From Chara braunii (Eukaryota; Streptophyta; Charophyceae; Charales; Characeae): a DNA stretch of 29,569 nt. Both the position numbers and the translations under genes were made by a program. The DNA is taken from the NCBI GenBank assembly GCA_003427395.1, contig BFEA01000376.1:1394515-1424083 (forward strand), in the 5' to 3' direction. The notes under the pieces are model-generated. The model did no database searches and was not told where the DNA came from. It worked only from the letters and a program-made list of their open reading frames with translations. Positions 1 to 9,881 of this stretch are shown here, piece after piece (the first letter of the stretch is position 1; every line of letters starts with the position of its first letter).

Positions 1-83
<83 letters not shown>

Positions 84-95
84 CTCTCTGCTCTA
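1..95. repeat. (CT)n microsatellite
   Basis: Uninterrupted CT dinucleotides run from the window edge to about base 79, then degenerate to base 95. It lies just beyond the 3' end of the minus-strand LINE, so read with that element it is a (GA)n tract. It may extend past the window. Confidence 0.95.
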
Positions 96-214
96 GATGG
101 GTACGATCTATCAACCAGTCATTGGTGGCTAAGCAACAGGCGGTGAACCAACGAATAGGACGGATCACCTTGGTTCCTACATTTAATTGGGATCCCCATC
201 TTTCCTTTACCTTT

Positions 215-950
215 TCCTTAATGTTTACTTTGGGGCGCAACAGGCGGTACGTTGCCTTCACTGTTAGGTTCTGCAACTTTGTCTTCCCCTGAGATCTGCT
301 TTTCCATGGGTGTGATCACTACCATTCCTTGGGATCCAAGGGGAGCTCGACTAATAAGGTGTTTGACTGATATGCAGTCCATACATCCTTGTCCCGTAAC
401 ACACGGATACTTTGTAGATCCTTGTTTTTTCCCCATCTCGTCGCATCCGGGGAATATCGGGTAAGGACATTATCCTTGCCTATGTGAAAAAGGTTAAGCA
501 AAGTGTCATCCGACCGCACGTCCACCACATTTCCCACACTTTCTGAGTTGCTCGATATAGATACCCAGTCCCCTTCTTCCAGTCGTGGCCCTTTGCGCAA
601 GATGCGCACCCATTCCAGGGGAATTCTGAATATCAACATTACAAAGTTTTCCTCAATATTGTGACAGTATTTTAGTGTGTCCTTCAGTTGCTGCATTGTC
701 TTCCAATCCCTCGTCTATGAGTTCCAAATGTCTTTTATTCGCATAACGCCTTTTTTAACCCAGCTACACCACGGGGTGACCGAACTGCTAAACACCCTGC
801 TATATCGATCGGTGATCGTCCTGTTTCCAAACAAGGGTTGGCGCATCACTTCCTCCCACCTAGTCGGAGGGCGGTTGTCAGGAAGAGGGAGTTGGCGCCA
901 AGCTCTCAGAACCCTGGCCCAGAAGTCGTCCCGGGCCAGGTCCTTCCGGA
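215..950 (-). pseudogene. LINE ORF2 C-terminal region
   Basis: After the stop at 951 the reading continues in another frame: FWARVLRAWRQLPLP, MRQPLFGNRTI and WVKKGVMRIKDIW. This matches the pattern just after the RT of plant LINEs (a …PLW…N… stretch followed by W…GI…I.D). A stop lies before the block at 319-696, which remains in the same frame. The last stretch is read by shifting frame near 320 and ends by about 215. No RNase H domain is recognisable. Position and similarity pattern support the assignment; function of the tail is not established. Confidence 0.6.
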
Positions 951-2146
951 TTATTCCTCCATTCCTTCATGGCTGCCCCGAGTGCGCCATGGCATAGTCC
1001 AGAAGCGGTCTTCCAGCCAGGTCTGCGGGTGAACGTCATGTGGTGCTTGCGGGGCAAGTCTGGCCATCTGTTCTAGTGCCACGGCATACCATGGAAGCTG
1101 TTGTGTGAAGAGTAGCCTCTTAACCCATTGCACCATTATTGTTGTGACCTGTGTTTCCGGGTCAAGAATCCCCAGCCCCCCTTTGTTTTTAGGTTGGATC
1201 ACCGATAACCAAGCTACCCTGCTGATGACATTTGTGGGCTCACCATTGCCTCGCCACAATAGTGTCGTTACTTGACGCTTCAGAGATCGGATGGCTACCT
1301 TACTAAGAGCCCAGATTGCTGATTTGTACCAAAGGGCCGCCAGCACCACATTGTTAATCGCCAACACCCTACCAAATAGGGAGGTGTGTTGGTCCTTCCA
1401 ACGGGCTAACTTTTCTAGAGCGGGTTTCAGTATCCACTCATCGTTCGATGTCGGCCTACCTAGTGCTATCAGCATGATTCCAAGTACCCTAACCGGGGCC
1501 TCTTCGGGGAGCCACTTAACCGGTGGAAGCTTCGGGGGGCGCACTCCTTGATGATGAATCCACCAATTCAAAGTTTTATTTCCCCAGTTAACAGTCATGT
1601 CTGAGATCGCTCTGAATCGGTCAAATAGTCTTGTGATCTCGTCCATGTTCGTTGTTGTGGCATCTACCATAATTGTCAAGTCATCTGCGAACATTGTCAA
1701 AATTGCCAGTCTACGTGATTGTAGGCTTTTTCGAAATCGATGAAGACTATAACCTTGTTCTATTTATCTTGTCTTGTGAGTTTGAGGAGTTCATTGACTA
1801 ATAGGATATAGTTGTGGATCCTACGCCCTTTGACGAATCCAGTCTATATGGGGTGAATGATGTCGTCTAGGACTGGAATCGGGCGGTTTGTCAGGGTTTT
1901 CGCTAACATTTTATACACCACCGTCAACAACGTTATTGGTCTATAGTTCCTTATGTCCATCTTGTCCCCCTTTTTTAACAAGAGGGTGAGAACTCCCTGT
2001 CCCACCAGCTCGCCCATCTGCCCTGTCTCCCACACCTGATTATAGAAGTCCAACAGGTCCGGGGCCATATGAGTCCAAAAGGTCTCCCAGAACTCTTTAG
2101 GGAACCCATCTATGCTCGGCGTCTTCTCCTCATCCATTTGCATCAT
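951..2146 (-). pseudogene. LINE reverse transcriptase, catalytic core deleted
   Basis: The reverse transcriptase copies LINE RNA at the nicked target. Fingers motifs are clear: KTPSIDGFPKEFW, then LLLKKGDKMDIRNYRPITLL and VVYKMLAKTL. Two TAG codons follow around TGFVKGRRIHNY, where a Gln is usual before TGF. Motif A, FIDFEKAYNHVDW, ends at 1706. The catalytic FADD box of motif C appears at 1680-1691, about five codons later and in another frame. In LINE RTs these motifs lie roughly 80-110 residues apart, so the block with GFG…W and the RQGCPLSP-type motif is missing. The thumb-side block (KGGLGILDPETQ, VKRLLF) continues to a stop at 951. Confidence 0.88.
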
Positions 2147-2191
2147 CGCCGTCCAGATTTCTTCCTCGGTCAGGGGGCGATCTAGATCTGT

Positions 2192-2824
2192 TTATTGCTG
2201 GCCCGTCAAGGTCTTCTCAAGAGGTTTCAAGAATTCTTCGATTTCTTTCTCCCTAATATATTTCTCCCTTTGTGTGCACCGAAAGGTCAATAGGTCTTTA
2301 AAGAAGGATCTTGCTATCCGCACACATTGGGGGGTGGAGGCAACAATATCGTGATGACCGGTTTGTGGATCATAAAGTGCTTCTATGGTAGATCTATGTG
2401 CGCGTACGTGGGCCATACTAAAGAATCTTTTATCCATGGTCCCCTCCGTTTGGTGTCGTGCCAGTCGCCCTCGGATGCGTGCTCCCTCCCAGCGTTGTGT
2501 GGCAAACATCTGAAGTTGTTGTTTCAGTGTCTGTGCGCTTGCATCCTCCCCTTGCTGTGTCTGTTGAGTTTCATGTGAATTGTGTGCTCTTGAGTCCTCC
2601 CCTTGCTGTGTCTACTGAGTTTCGTGTGAGTTGTGTGAGTCGTCGGGTTGATCTTGATGTTCAAGTTGCTGTAGTTGCTGGTGAATTTCCATCTCTTGTT
2701 GATGCTTCTTGGCTGCTGAAAGTTTGGAGTACGCCTGGCATTTCCTACCCAGATAGAACAGTCCATTATTAAAGCAGTCTATTTTGTCTTGGATATACTG
2801 TTTTGTGTGCACCAAAACGTCCAA
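2192..2824 (-). pseudogene. LINE ORF2 linker between endonuclease and RT, with tandem duplication
   Basis: The stretch joins the endonuclease to the RT. The part at 2192-2509 (…KRFFSMAHVRAHRSTIEALYD…) resembles the segment that precedes the RT fingers in plant LINEs and stays in frame with the RT block through a TAA stop at 2192-2194. Upstream of it, the frame shifts and the sequence becomes Gln/His-rich, and includes a 51-bp direct duplication at 2544-2645. The linker is not a domain I can name beyond its position in ORF2. Confidence 0.55.
2544..2645. repeat. 51-bp tandem duplication inside the LINE
   Basis: Two adjacent copies of a 51-bp unit (landmark TCCTCCCCTTGCTGTGTCT at 2544 and 2595) differ by only a few bases. 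The period is 17 codons, so the copy was gained without changing frame. Confidence 0.85.
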
Positions 2825-3740
2825 CAGTTTGTAATATATTTTTGGAACGTTTGTTGTTGTAAGATGGAAGTGTTAAGTTTGTAAAATCCTGGATCGCGAT
2901 CTGGTTTCTTACAGAAGGATAAAATGACCGTGCACATTTTGTGATCCAGACCCGGGTCGGGGCTGGCTGGTAAGATTGTTGCGAGAAGCAGATATCCTTC
3001 CAGATCTTCCGAGGTCAGAATTAAGTCGATCCTGGATCTCGTTTGGTTCTCCGTCCCAGTTTTACGTAGGCATGAGTAGTATCTTGTGTTTGGGTTTAGC
3101 CTGTGGAAGGTGTCGAACACTTTTAGTGATAGGCATAACTCGCTGATTATCCACTCATCCTCTTCTACATACCACGGGGCAGGGGAGGGTGTTCGCCATC
3201 TATCCATCCACAGGTCTGGGGCTGCGTTGCAATCCCCCGCTTAATGACTGGGACCCCGTTCAGAATATGTGATTTGATATTCTCAAAGAAAGTTTTCCTT
3301 TCATTTACAGCATTGGGGGCATAGATACACAATATGCATACAATTCCAAGTTCCAAGGTGACCAGGATTGACAGCCATCGGCCTTCCTCCTGATCCATCG
3401 CCCAATATACCGGATCTGCCTGGGATTCGGGGGGGATCCAAATGGCCACCCCGACACTCCCTGGTTTTGGGGCATGGGACCTGAAAGCCTTATATGGCCA
3501 GATTATTTTATGTGCGCGGTTGTTCTTTAGAGTGTCCATCAGGTGCGTTTCCTGGACACATACTATGTCTGGCCAGTTTCTACCCCCCACCCCTCTCATC
3601 AGGTCCCAGATTGCATTGTGTTGTTCAGGTTTGCTCAAGGCCAGACCATTCACATTTAATGACTGCAAGTCCAGGTCTGCTGCCCTCTTGCATTGGTTCC
3701 AAATGCGGTCTTTCCCGCATACTGCTTTAACCGGGTCCAT
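2779..3740 (-). pseudogene. LINE ORF2 endonuclease domain (APE-like), frameshifted
   Basis: This is the N-terminal part of ORF2, which nicks target DNA to prime reverse transcription. From the Met at 3740 the sequence shows LNVNGLA (the first Asn motif), CVQETHL (catalytic Glu), GRWLSILV and CIYAPN (the Tyr motif). The GDxN motif, seen as AGDCNAAP, is only readable after a one-base frame change near 3235. The next frame then carries the C-terminal landmarks SRIDLILTS and LDHK; the usual Asp before that His is itself shifted in context. Motif order and spacing match APE-type LINE endonucleases. The reading then breaks again before the RT region. Confidence 0.8.
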
Positions 3741-3777
3741 TTACTTGACATGCAGTAGTATCCTAGCCCAAGACGGG

Positions 3778-5639
3778 TCACAAACGGGTCCACGACAGTT
3801 GTTCCCATTCCCAATCTGTGGCCCCCGCCGTCATCCTGAGAAGCGCACATAAGCTTCTCTGAATGTCGTGCTCAGTCCAGGTGTCACTGTGTCTAATCCT
3901 GACCGTCTGCAGGTTTAGCAGTTGACTGTGGGTATGCCATCTCAGGCTATTCTCCTTGGAGGGATCGAAGCGTATGTATACGTCCCTCTGTGCGATCTTG
4001 GTGGGGCCTGTTACAAACGAAGCTATAGCCTGTGCCCCAGGCGGTAGGGCTTTTGCGATGCAGGATTCCAGCTGCATTTGCAGAATCCCTGCCGCAGCCT
4101 CAGGCGTGCAATTTTTTGGATTTGCCCTGAATGACGACCAGCCTTGCAGCGTAACGCCCCCTTGTCTACCATTCTCCACCTGTGACAGGCCTACTTCCCA
4201 TTTATCATTTTTCTTTCGAACGGGGATGAGTAGCGCAGCCTCCTACGACATGGGGCCAGTGTCGTCATCCATCTCGACGAGCTGCCTCAACTTTCTTTTC
4301 CGCACCAAATCGAGCGGTGTGTTCTCCTCCGAGCGGAGCTGGGTGTTGGAAAACCAGGTCCGGCCCCGGGGGCGGGGCAGGTTGTTGCATAACCGGAGGG
4401 CTTTGGAACTACCTCTTGTGTTCCATTCTGGCTTGCTTCCTTCGTTGCTGCAGCATGTGGTACATGAAACTGTGCAGACACAATTGTGTCCAATTTGTGC
4501 CATGCATCGAACCACTTCACCCCCGGTTGCAGTCCCTTCTCCAACACATTTTTAAGTGAGGCGCTCCTGTCCAGCATGGGGAATAGATCCAGGTATGTCT
4601 TGTCCCAAAAGTCATCGGAGAGGGGGCCATGTTTTGCTTTGAGATTGGCCATCAGCCAGTCCGCTATAGCAACCAGTTTCTGTTCCATAGGTGAATCTAG
4701 CAGCGGTGCACCCTCTTCCTCACCTTCCAGGTCACGCTCCGAGGCCAGTCCCTCTCGTGACATGCTAGCATTATCCGGAAGAGGGTCCACATCCATAGGA
4801 TCCAGTGCAAAGGCTGCTTGGAGGGGGTCGGTATCTACTGTCTGGCCTTCCGACTGGACCCCACTTGCTGTCACCTTCAATATTTTTGTCTCCTCGAGTT
4901 GATTTAGCGTCACCTCTTGGGCCCCCGTCTGTCTTTCCAATAGTTTGTCTGCTCCTTCTTGTTCCAGGCTTTTAGGGATGTTGTTTGTTGCATCTGATTG
5001 AGTGGATTGAGTAGATGGCTCCCCAGCCCATCTGCTTTTACTCTTTGTGATTTGAGTTCCATTCTGTTCTTTGGTGTCTGCTGCGCTCTTCTCTTCTTGG
5101 ATGTAATTCTCAGCAGCGGGGCCCGGGGTGGCGCGGGAATTATCATCTCGTAGCAGATCTGGTTCTGCCTGCTGTTTTTGGACCCAGATTTCCTTCTCAC
5201 CTTTCTTCCGTACTATTTTCCACCCTCAGTTCTCTTGGTTCTCCTGCGGGGGGCTTGCTTGTTTGCCCTGTGCTTTTTCCTCCACCGGAGTCGGGGGGTT
5301 CCATGCATTTGGGGGATGTGTTCCCCAATCTGGTTCGCCGGTTCTTTCCCATACCCATCCTATTGGGGTGCCTTCTTTCGTGCAGTCCTCGATATAAACC
5401 CAACCTTCATGTCCCGGGTCCACTAATCTCCAATGGGTGACCTTTATTGGGTCCCTCAGCAGTCTCCCTGTTGCTCTCGCCCTTTTCTGTGGGTGGACCG
5501 GGCAAGCGCATTCGGTGCTCAGATGGTCGTAGGCTCTGCACTTATGGCACCATGGCCTCAGTTTGTGTGCAGTATGAATCATGTACTCCTTCAGATTCCT
5601 ACAAACGAGACTATTTCTACTTTGACTACTGTGTAACTA
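3778..5639 (-). pseudogene. LINE ORF1-like protein with CCHC zinc knuckle (broken)
   Basis: ORF1 of plant-type LINEs encodes an RNA-binding protein that packages the element RNA. One frame runs from the truncated edge near 5639 to 4287, broken only by a TGA at 5226-5228. It contains a CX2CX4HX4C knuckle, CHKCRAYDHLSTEC, at 5508-5549. After that comes a long acidic, low-complexity stretch without recognisable folds. Near 4300 the reading shifts frame and continues as about 130 residues to a stop at 3778-3780, just upstream of the endonuclease start. I do not recognise that last block; it could be the ORF1 C-terminus or a short separate ORF. The N-terminal RNA-recognition-like part usual upstream of the knuckle is absent because the element is truncated there. 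Confidence 0.65.
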
Positions 5640-5640
5640 G

Positions 5641-5762
5641 CTGAACGCACGTTCACGTTCAAACACGCGCGTTCATACCCCTCGGGGCAGCGTTCAATCG
5701 CGTTCAAACGCGCTGCGCGCCACGTGGCGCGAAAAAATTGAACACGACCCCAGGGGGCGCAC
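5641..5762. repeat. CpG-rich block of GTTCA/TGAAC motifs
   Basis: Seven GAAC or GTTC motifs, mostly next to CGCG, lie in about 110 bp between the LINE truncation point and the LTR element. The same style of sequence, including CGTTCATACCC, recurs after the gap at 14110-14260. I see no coding potential. Origin unknown. Confidence 0.7.
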
Positions 5763-6639
5763 TGTCGAGCGCATCGGTCCGGCACCACCCAAGGGCAGCG
5801 CAGGACCCTCTCGGCCGCGTCCTCTTCTTACTTCCCTGTCATCTCCTGACACGCCATCCCACTCGGTTCGTCATCGCCTCCCTCACCCCAACGGCGCTCT
5901 GTCGACAACTCCGACCGCCTCACTTGGTCGCTGTAGCACCCAATAGTCGTAGGTCCCACAGTGCCATCCGATCACCCCTCCAACCTGCCCACAGAGAACT
6001 CCACCATGGGGCAACTACTAGCCGGTCTGACGACTCCCGACTCCGATATCCGAATCCGGTGAAAAACGATTTCCTCGTTTTGTACTATTGCGCTCCCCCA
6101 TGGTGCCCTTTCGCTCCGCTGCCCCGCTCCACCTCCTTAGCGCCTGGTCGCACTCTGGTCGTAGTCGGCCTCCCCTGTGAATCTGCACTCCGCCCGTAGG
6201 TACCCAGCCCCACTTCACGTCTAAGTTCACCCTGCCCCTGTTGGTTGATGCAGCTCCCACTTCGTTGGAAGCTTGAGCACGGATGTGGCTGCTACGGGGC
6301 TCCCCTTAATGCCATAAAGGGGCAACTTTGGCGTAGTCGCGAAAACAGTTCGTAATCGCACCGCCGGCAGCCCTGAGAATACAACATACCCCCACGCGAC
6401 CTCACTGAGCCGGTTTTCTAAGTCAAAGGTACAGAAGGCGGGAATAATAATAATATTAAACCTACCAATGCATAAAATACACGAGGGAAAACACCAAAAT
6501 TAGGGGGACGATGGGGCGCGCGCACCTCTGGCCTATAACGCTGCGCACACCCTACCCGCGCAGGGTTGCACCCCATCGCCAATGCACCTCTCATGCCACG
6601 TATGCCCAATCTACGCATGGCTGCACCTAGCCGTCGACA
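5763..6639 (-). repeat. 3' LTR of the gag-only element
   Basis: This 877-bp copy has perfect 6-bp terminal inverted repeats, TGTCGA and TCGACA. It matches 11973-12855 throughout, apart from scattered substitutions and a few indels; the other copy has about 7 extra bases near 12470. It is the 3' LTR because the primer site lies beside the other copy. The stretch also gives open frames by chance, which I do not call genes. Confidence 0.93.
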
Positions 6640-6653
6640 CCCAGCTTGGTACG
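6640..6653 (-). other. Possible polypurine tract of the gag-only element
   Basis: Read on the minus strand, the bases just before the 3' LTR are CCAAGCTGGG. This is a short, weak purine run in the place where plus-strand priming should occur. Position is the main support. Confidence 0.4.
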
Positions 6654-8802
6654 ACAGTCTTCCCGGACCTTATTAAGTGACGTCCCCGTCGCACCAAACA
6701 ATCACGGTGAGTATCACCCAAATACAGTCCTCAGAAAAATTACATGATAACTTCCTCAGTCTTTAACTTGTCGTTAAACTCGATTAAATCAGTCACTAAG
6801 CTGTATCAACTCGAAACCTCAATTCCTCGAGACAATTTGGACAGAAGTCAAAGGTCGAAAATACTATTCAATTCCTGATAAAAACAAAAGTCTACAATAG
6901 CCGAATAATCGGCTAAGCACAACACTCTTCAACCTCTAGTTTAACAAAGCGGATAAGCCCACTCTCCACCCGCTTCAATCGCGGACAGGAAGCTATCTAA
7001 AGTCAAAACTCAAGGCTACAACATTTACGGTCCCTTTGAGCAATATTTTGTCACGCCGGGCACCCGAATCATTCTACCACTAACTAAACTTAGACTTAGT
7101 GATGGGTTACGATGATCATTCAAACTCAATTCCATCATACATCTTTTTCAAGCTTTTCTTAAAATAGTGTCCTATTGTGGGAAATAGTCAGACATCTCAA
7201 TCTTTCAACTAATCTAGAAGATTAGGGTGTTTGACCCCATCATACAAACCACAAATGTGCCTTATGGGTAGGGCCCCGTTAAGCCCATTCCCACAAGTCA
7301 TTCCTATCACCCAAAAGCCACTCATTTTAGTGATTCATCAAAGGGGTGGGTAGGGGTATTCATTCAGTCTTCAAAACAACAGAAAGCCACCCCTTGTGCT
7401 CCTAGATCCTACCCTTTTGAGTAGGGCTCTTCGCTTCCATCACACCTTTTACTAATTTTATTCACAAGCTTTGCTCAGTGAGCAAACTCTCATAAAATTT
7501 CTTTCAAATAAACTCAAAGTTCGTACTTCCCAAAATTTCATCATAATCATCAATTTTTTTCCTTGGTTTTTCTTAATTACGGAAAATACTGTCACAGTCT
7601 AGCCACTCGCAATTCATAACCAAGGGCCAAGTGAGGGTCCCATATACGTGACAGGTTCCCCTGCCGTGAGTCTCCCCTACTGGCAGCTATGGACTTTGGG
7701 TAGGGTGACGTTGCTGTATACCTGGCAGTATAATCCCTACCCTCTGACGCACACTAAACCATTCGCAGTCCATAACCAAAGGTCAAGTGGGGGTCCCGTA
7801 TACATGACAGGTTGCCCTGCCGCGAGTCCCTTCGCTGACAGCTATGGGCCCAGGGCAGAGTGGTCGCTGTTATACATGTTAGGAAGGCAAATCTCTCAAC
7901 CAAAATCTTTCAGCTATTCCTCCCACTCAAAGATGAGCATTCCATATAATTTATTAAGATGTCTTCCACTCGGATATGGCTCCCAATAGGACCATCACCC
8001 GTTTAGGCCGCCCTTTGGCATAACCTCTCTCTCAATATGATTTCTGGATCCCATAAATCCCCCAGAAACCCTTTATTGATAATTATGCTTCCCTCATTTT
8101 ATTGAACCCTCTCTGATTCAAGCATTCTTCACTGACCTCCAGTTAAACTTCCTTTTTTAAATACAGAAAAAACCCACAATTCCACCTTGGTGAGAATGCC
8201 AATGACAACCAGAACGTGCACGATCCTGCCTTCTGGGGGAATCACAACCCATACCAAGATGGTTCTCAGGAGAAGATCAGATCATCTCGAGTCTCAAGTC
8301 CTTACAAAAATCAAATCATCACAAATTTTAAATCATCACAAAACCAGGTCCCAATCAAAAAAACAAAAGACCTTGTATAATATACTTTATGAATCATAAA
8401 AGACTGATAAATACAAAACGATCCCAATCGTTCTGACAAAAATAAAAGGATGTCAGTGTACGGACAGGCGACTCTTTACAAGGCCTTCACTTGCATTCAA
8501 CCAAACCTAGAGCCAACGTAAAGAGTGGATAGTCAAGCCCAGAACGTACGCACAATCCCAAAACGTAAAAATGCACACTTGAGATGAATCCTAAGTCTTG
8601 CAGAACTCATAGATTCAAAGCGCAAAATAAGCAGATAATCGCTTATTAGTTCTAACAACTGAGTCTTCCACACCGTCATAGTCTTCAGAGTGCCTGTCTA
8701 CTAGTTATTCAAGGCTGCCGACGCCATTTTACCTCTTTCCTCTTATGACTGCGACAAATAGTGGTTGCTAGAAAAACCCAACCCTTATCTAGGCAAATGA
8801 CC
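6654..8802. other. Non-coding interior, gag-distal side
   Basis: About 2.1 kb between gag and the 3' LTR. The sequence is AT-richer than the LTRs and has no long frame on either strand. I looked for RT, RNase H and integrase motifs on the minus strand and found none. It includes the 156-bp direct duplication listed separately. In an autonomous element this is where pol would lie. Confidence 0.7.
7600..7900. repeat. Direct duplication, 156-bp period
   Basis: The segment starting TCGCAATTCATAACCAAG at 7607 recurs with changes at 7763. Shared landmarks are CATAACCAA, GGGTCCC, TATAC.TGACAGGTT, CCCTGCCG.GAGTC and CAGCTATGG. The two copies have clearly diverged, so the duplication is old. Confidence 0.8.
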
Positions 8803-9878
8803 TCACCTCTCAACTCCTCTTTTTGCCATCTTACATCTGCGAGGGGTATGGCCAGTCTCCCCACAACGAGCGCATACTATCTTTGCCCGCCGGTCTCGCA
8901 TTCTTTCCATTCTACGATTCGTCCTACTTCCAGACGATAGTACCTCCTCTCGGGCACGTTCCTTCTGAGGGCCTGATATAGCAATAGGTGGGGTCATATC
9001 TACTTGCTTATGTTCTCTTTGTCCCCCTTTCTTCTCCTTACTCGGGACGTCAATTGTCCTCTTACAAACATGAGGCATAGCGTTTCTGACTTCAACTTCC
9101 CCTGCTTTGCCAATGCAGTCCCTCGCCTTGTTCTCTTCACCCCACTTATGATTTCGCTTAGACTTCTTAGCCTTCTCCTGAGGCTCGTCTTCCGCATTCC
9201 CTCCGACACCTGCCACAACTTTTTTCGTGCCTTCATCAAGCCCGCTCTTTCCACAACTTGCAACTCCTTTCTTTTCTTTGCTTCCCGCAGAGTGTGGCAT
9301 AGGTATTGGTCAAAGTCCCCCTGCTCAAAGTTCTCTCGGATCTTATCCCATATTAGCCTTCCTTCTGTCTCACGAATCAAGTCTCGCTGCTCGGCATTTG
9401 TGAAACTCATGAGGAAGACAAAACACTTATTGTGTTCAGACAACGCCCAGACTTTGCGCGATGCGAGCTCATATTTTGTCAGAAAGTGCCCTACTGACAC
9501 ATAACTGTACCGATTTATCTTCTCAAGATCGTCTTTGGTCAGTTGTTCCTCACCTAACCGGTACTTATTCCACATATCATCATAGAATTTCCTCCATGAT
9601 GACCCCGCTCTTCTAACCAACCCACTAACTTCCTCCTTCAAGCCTATATGGATATACTTTACAACCTCCTTTAACATTTGCTCCTCACTCCACTTGCAGT
9701 GGAACGCTATTTGCCCAAACTTATCAAGGAAGTCAGAAACATGATAGCCCTTGAAGAAGTCGATCTCAACCTTAGGTAGGTTGTCTCGCTCCCAATCACG
9801 CACACCCAGCAGGTAGGTAAGTTCCTCGACCCCAATCTTCCTTTGAGACCCTTCCATCTCAAGCTCCCTCCACCCCAT
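8803..9878 (-). pseudogene. Gag-like capsid/nucleocapsid protein, frameshifted
   Basis: Gag forms the virus-like particle that packages retrotransposon RNA. From the ATG at 9876-9878 the first 200 or so residues look like a plant retrotransposon gag: FFKGYHVSDFLDKFGQIA, then WSEEQMLKEVVKYIH, FYDDMWNKYRLGEEQL and KYELASRKVWAL. The nucleocapsid end, CARCGETGHTPRRC (CX2CX4HX4C, 8833-8874), is in a different frame. One indel around 9250-9300 therefore separates the halves; the region between is Lys/Glu/Gly-rich linker, so the exact site is hard to place. The stop is at 8803-8805. The ATG is preceded by an in-frame GTG and by a sequence that looks like a splice acceptor. Without pol nearby, it must have acted in trans. 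Confidence 0.82.
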
Positions 9879-9881
9879 CAC

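Larger units (their letters stand above)
100..5640 (-). mobile_element. Degenerate LINE (non-LTR retrotransposon), 5'-truncated
   Basis: Minus-strand reading frames give, in LINE order, an ORF1-like segment with a CCHC knuckle, an APE-type endonuclease, a non-LTR reverse transcriptase and a C-terminal tail. The order and the RT motifs (RNYRPITLL, FIDFEKAY, FADD) identify a LINE. Homology starts abruptly near 5640, inside ORF1, so the 5' UTR and ORF1 N-terminus are missing. The element carries in-frame stops, at least three frameshifts and a deletion in the RT core, so it is dead. The 3' boundary is uncertain; coding similarity fades near 200 and a (GA)n tract (minus sense) follows. I see no target-site duplication. 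Confidence 0.88.

Noticed and set aside
5738-6199. Plus-strand frame repeated at 11857-12390
   Set aside because: Both lie in the LTRs of the gag-only element. Similarity reflects the LTR, not a protein; codons are interrupted differently.
9004-9504. Plus-strand ORF of 166 codons
   Set aside because: It is antisense to gag.
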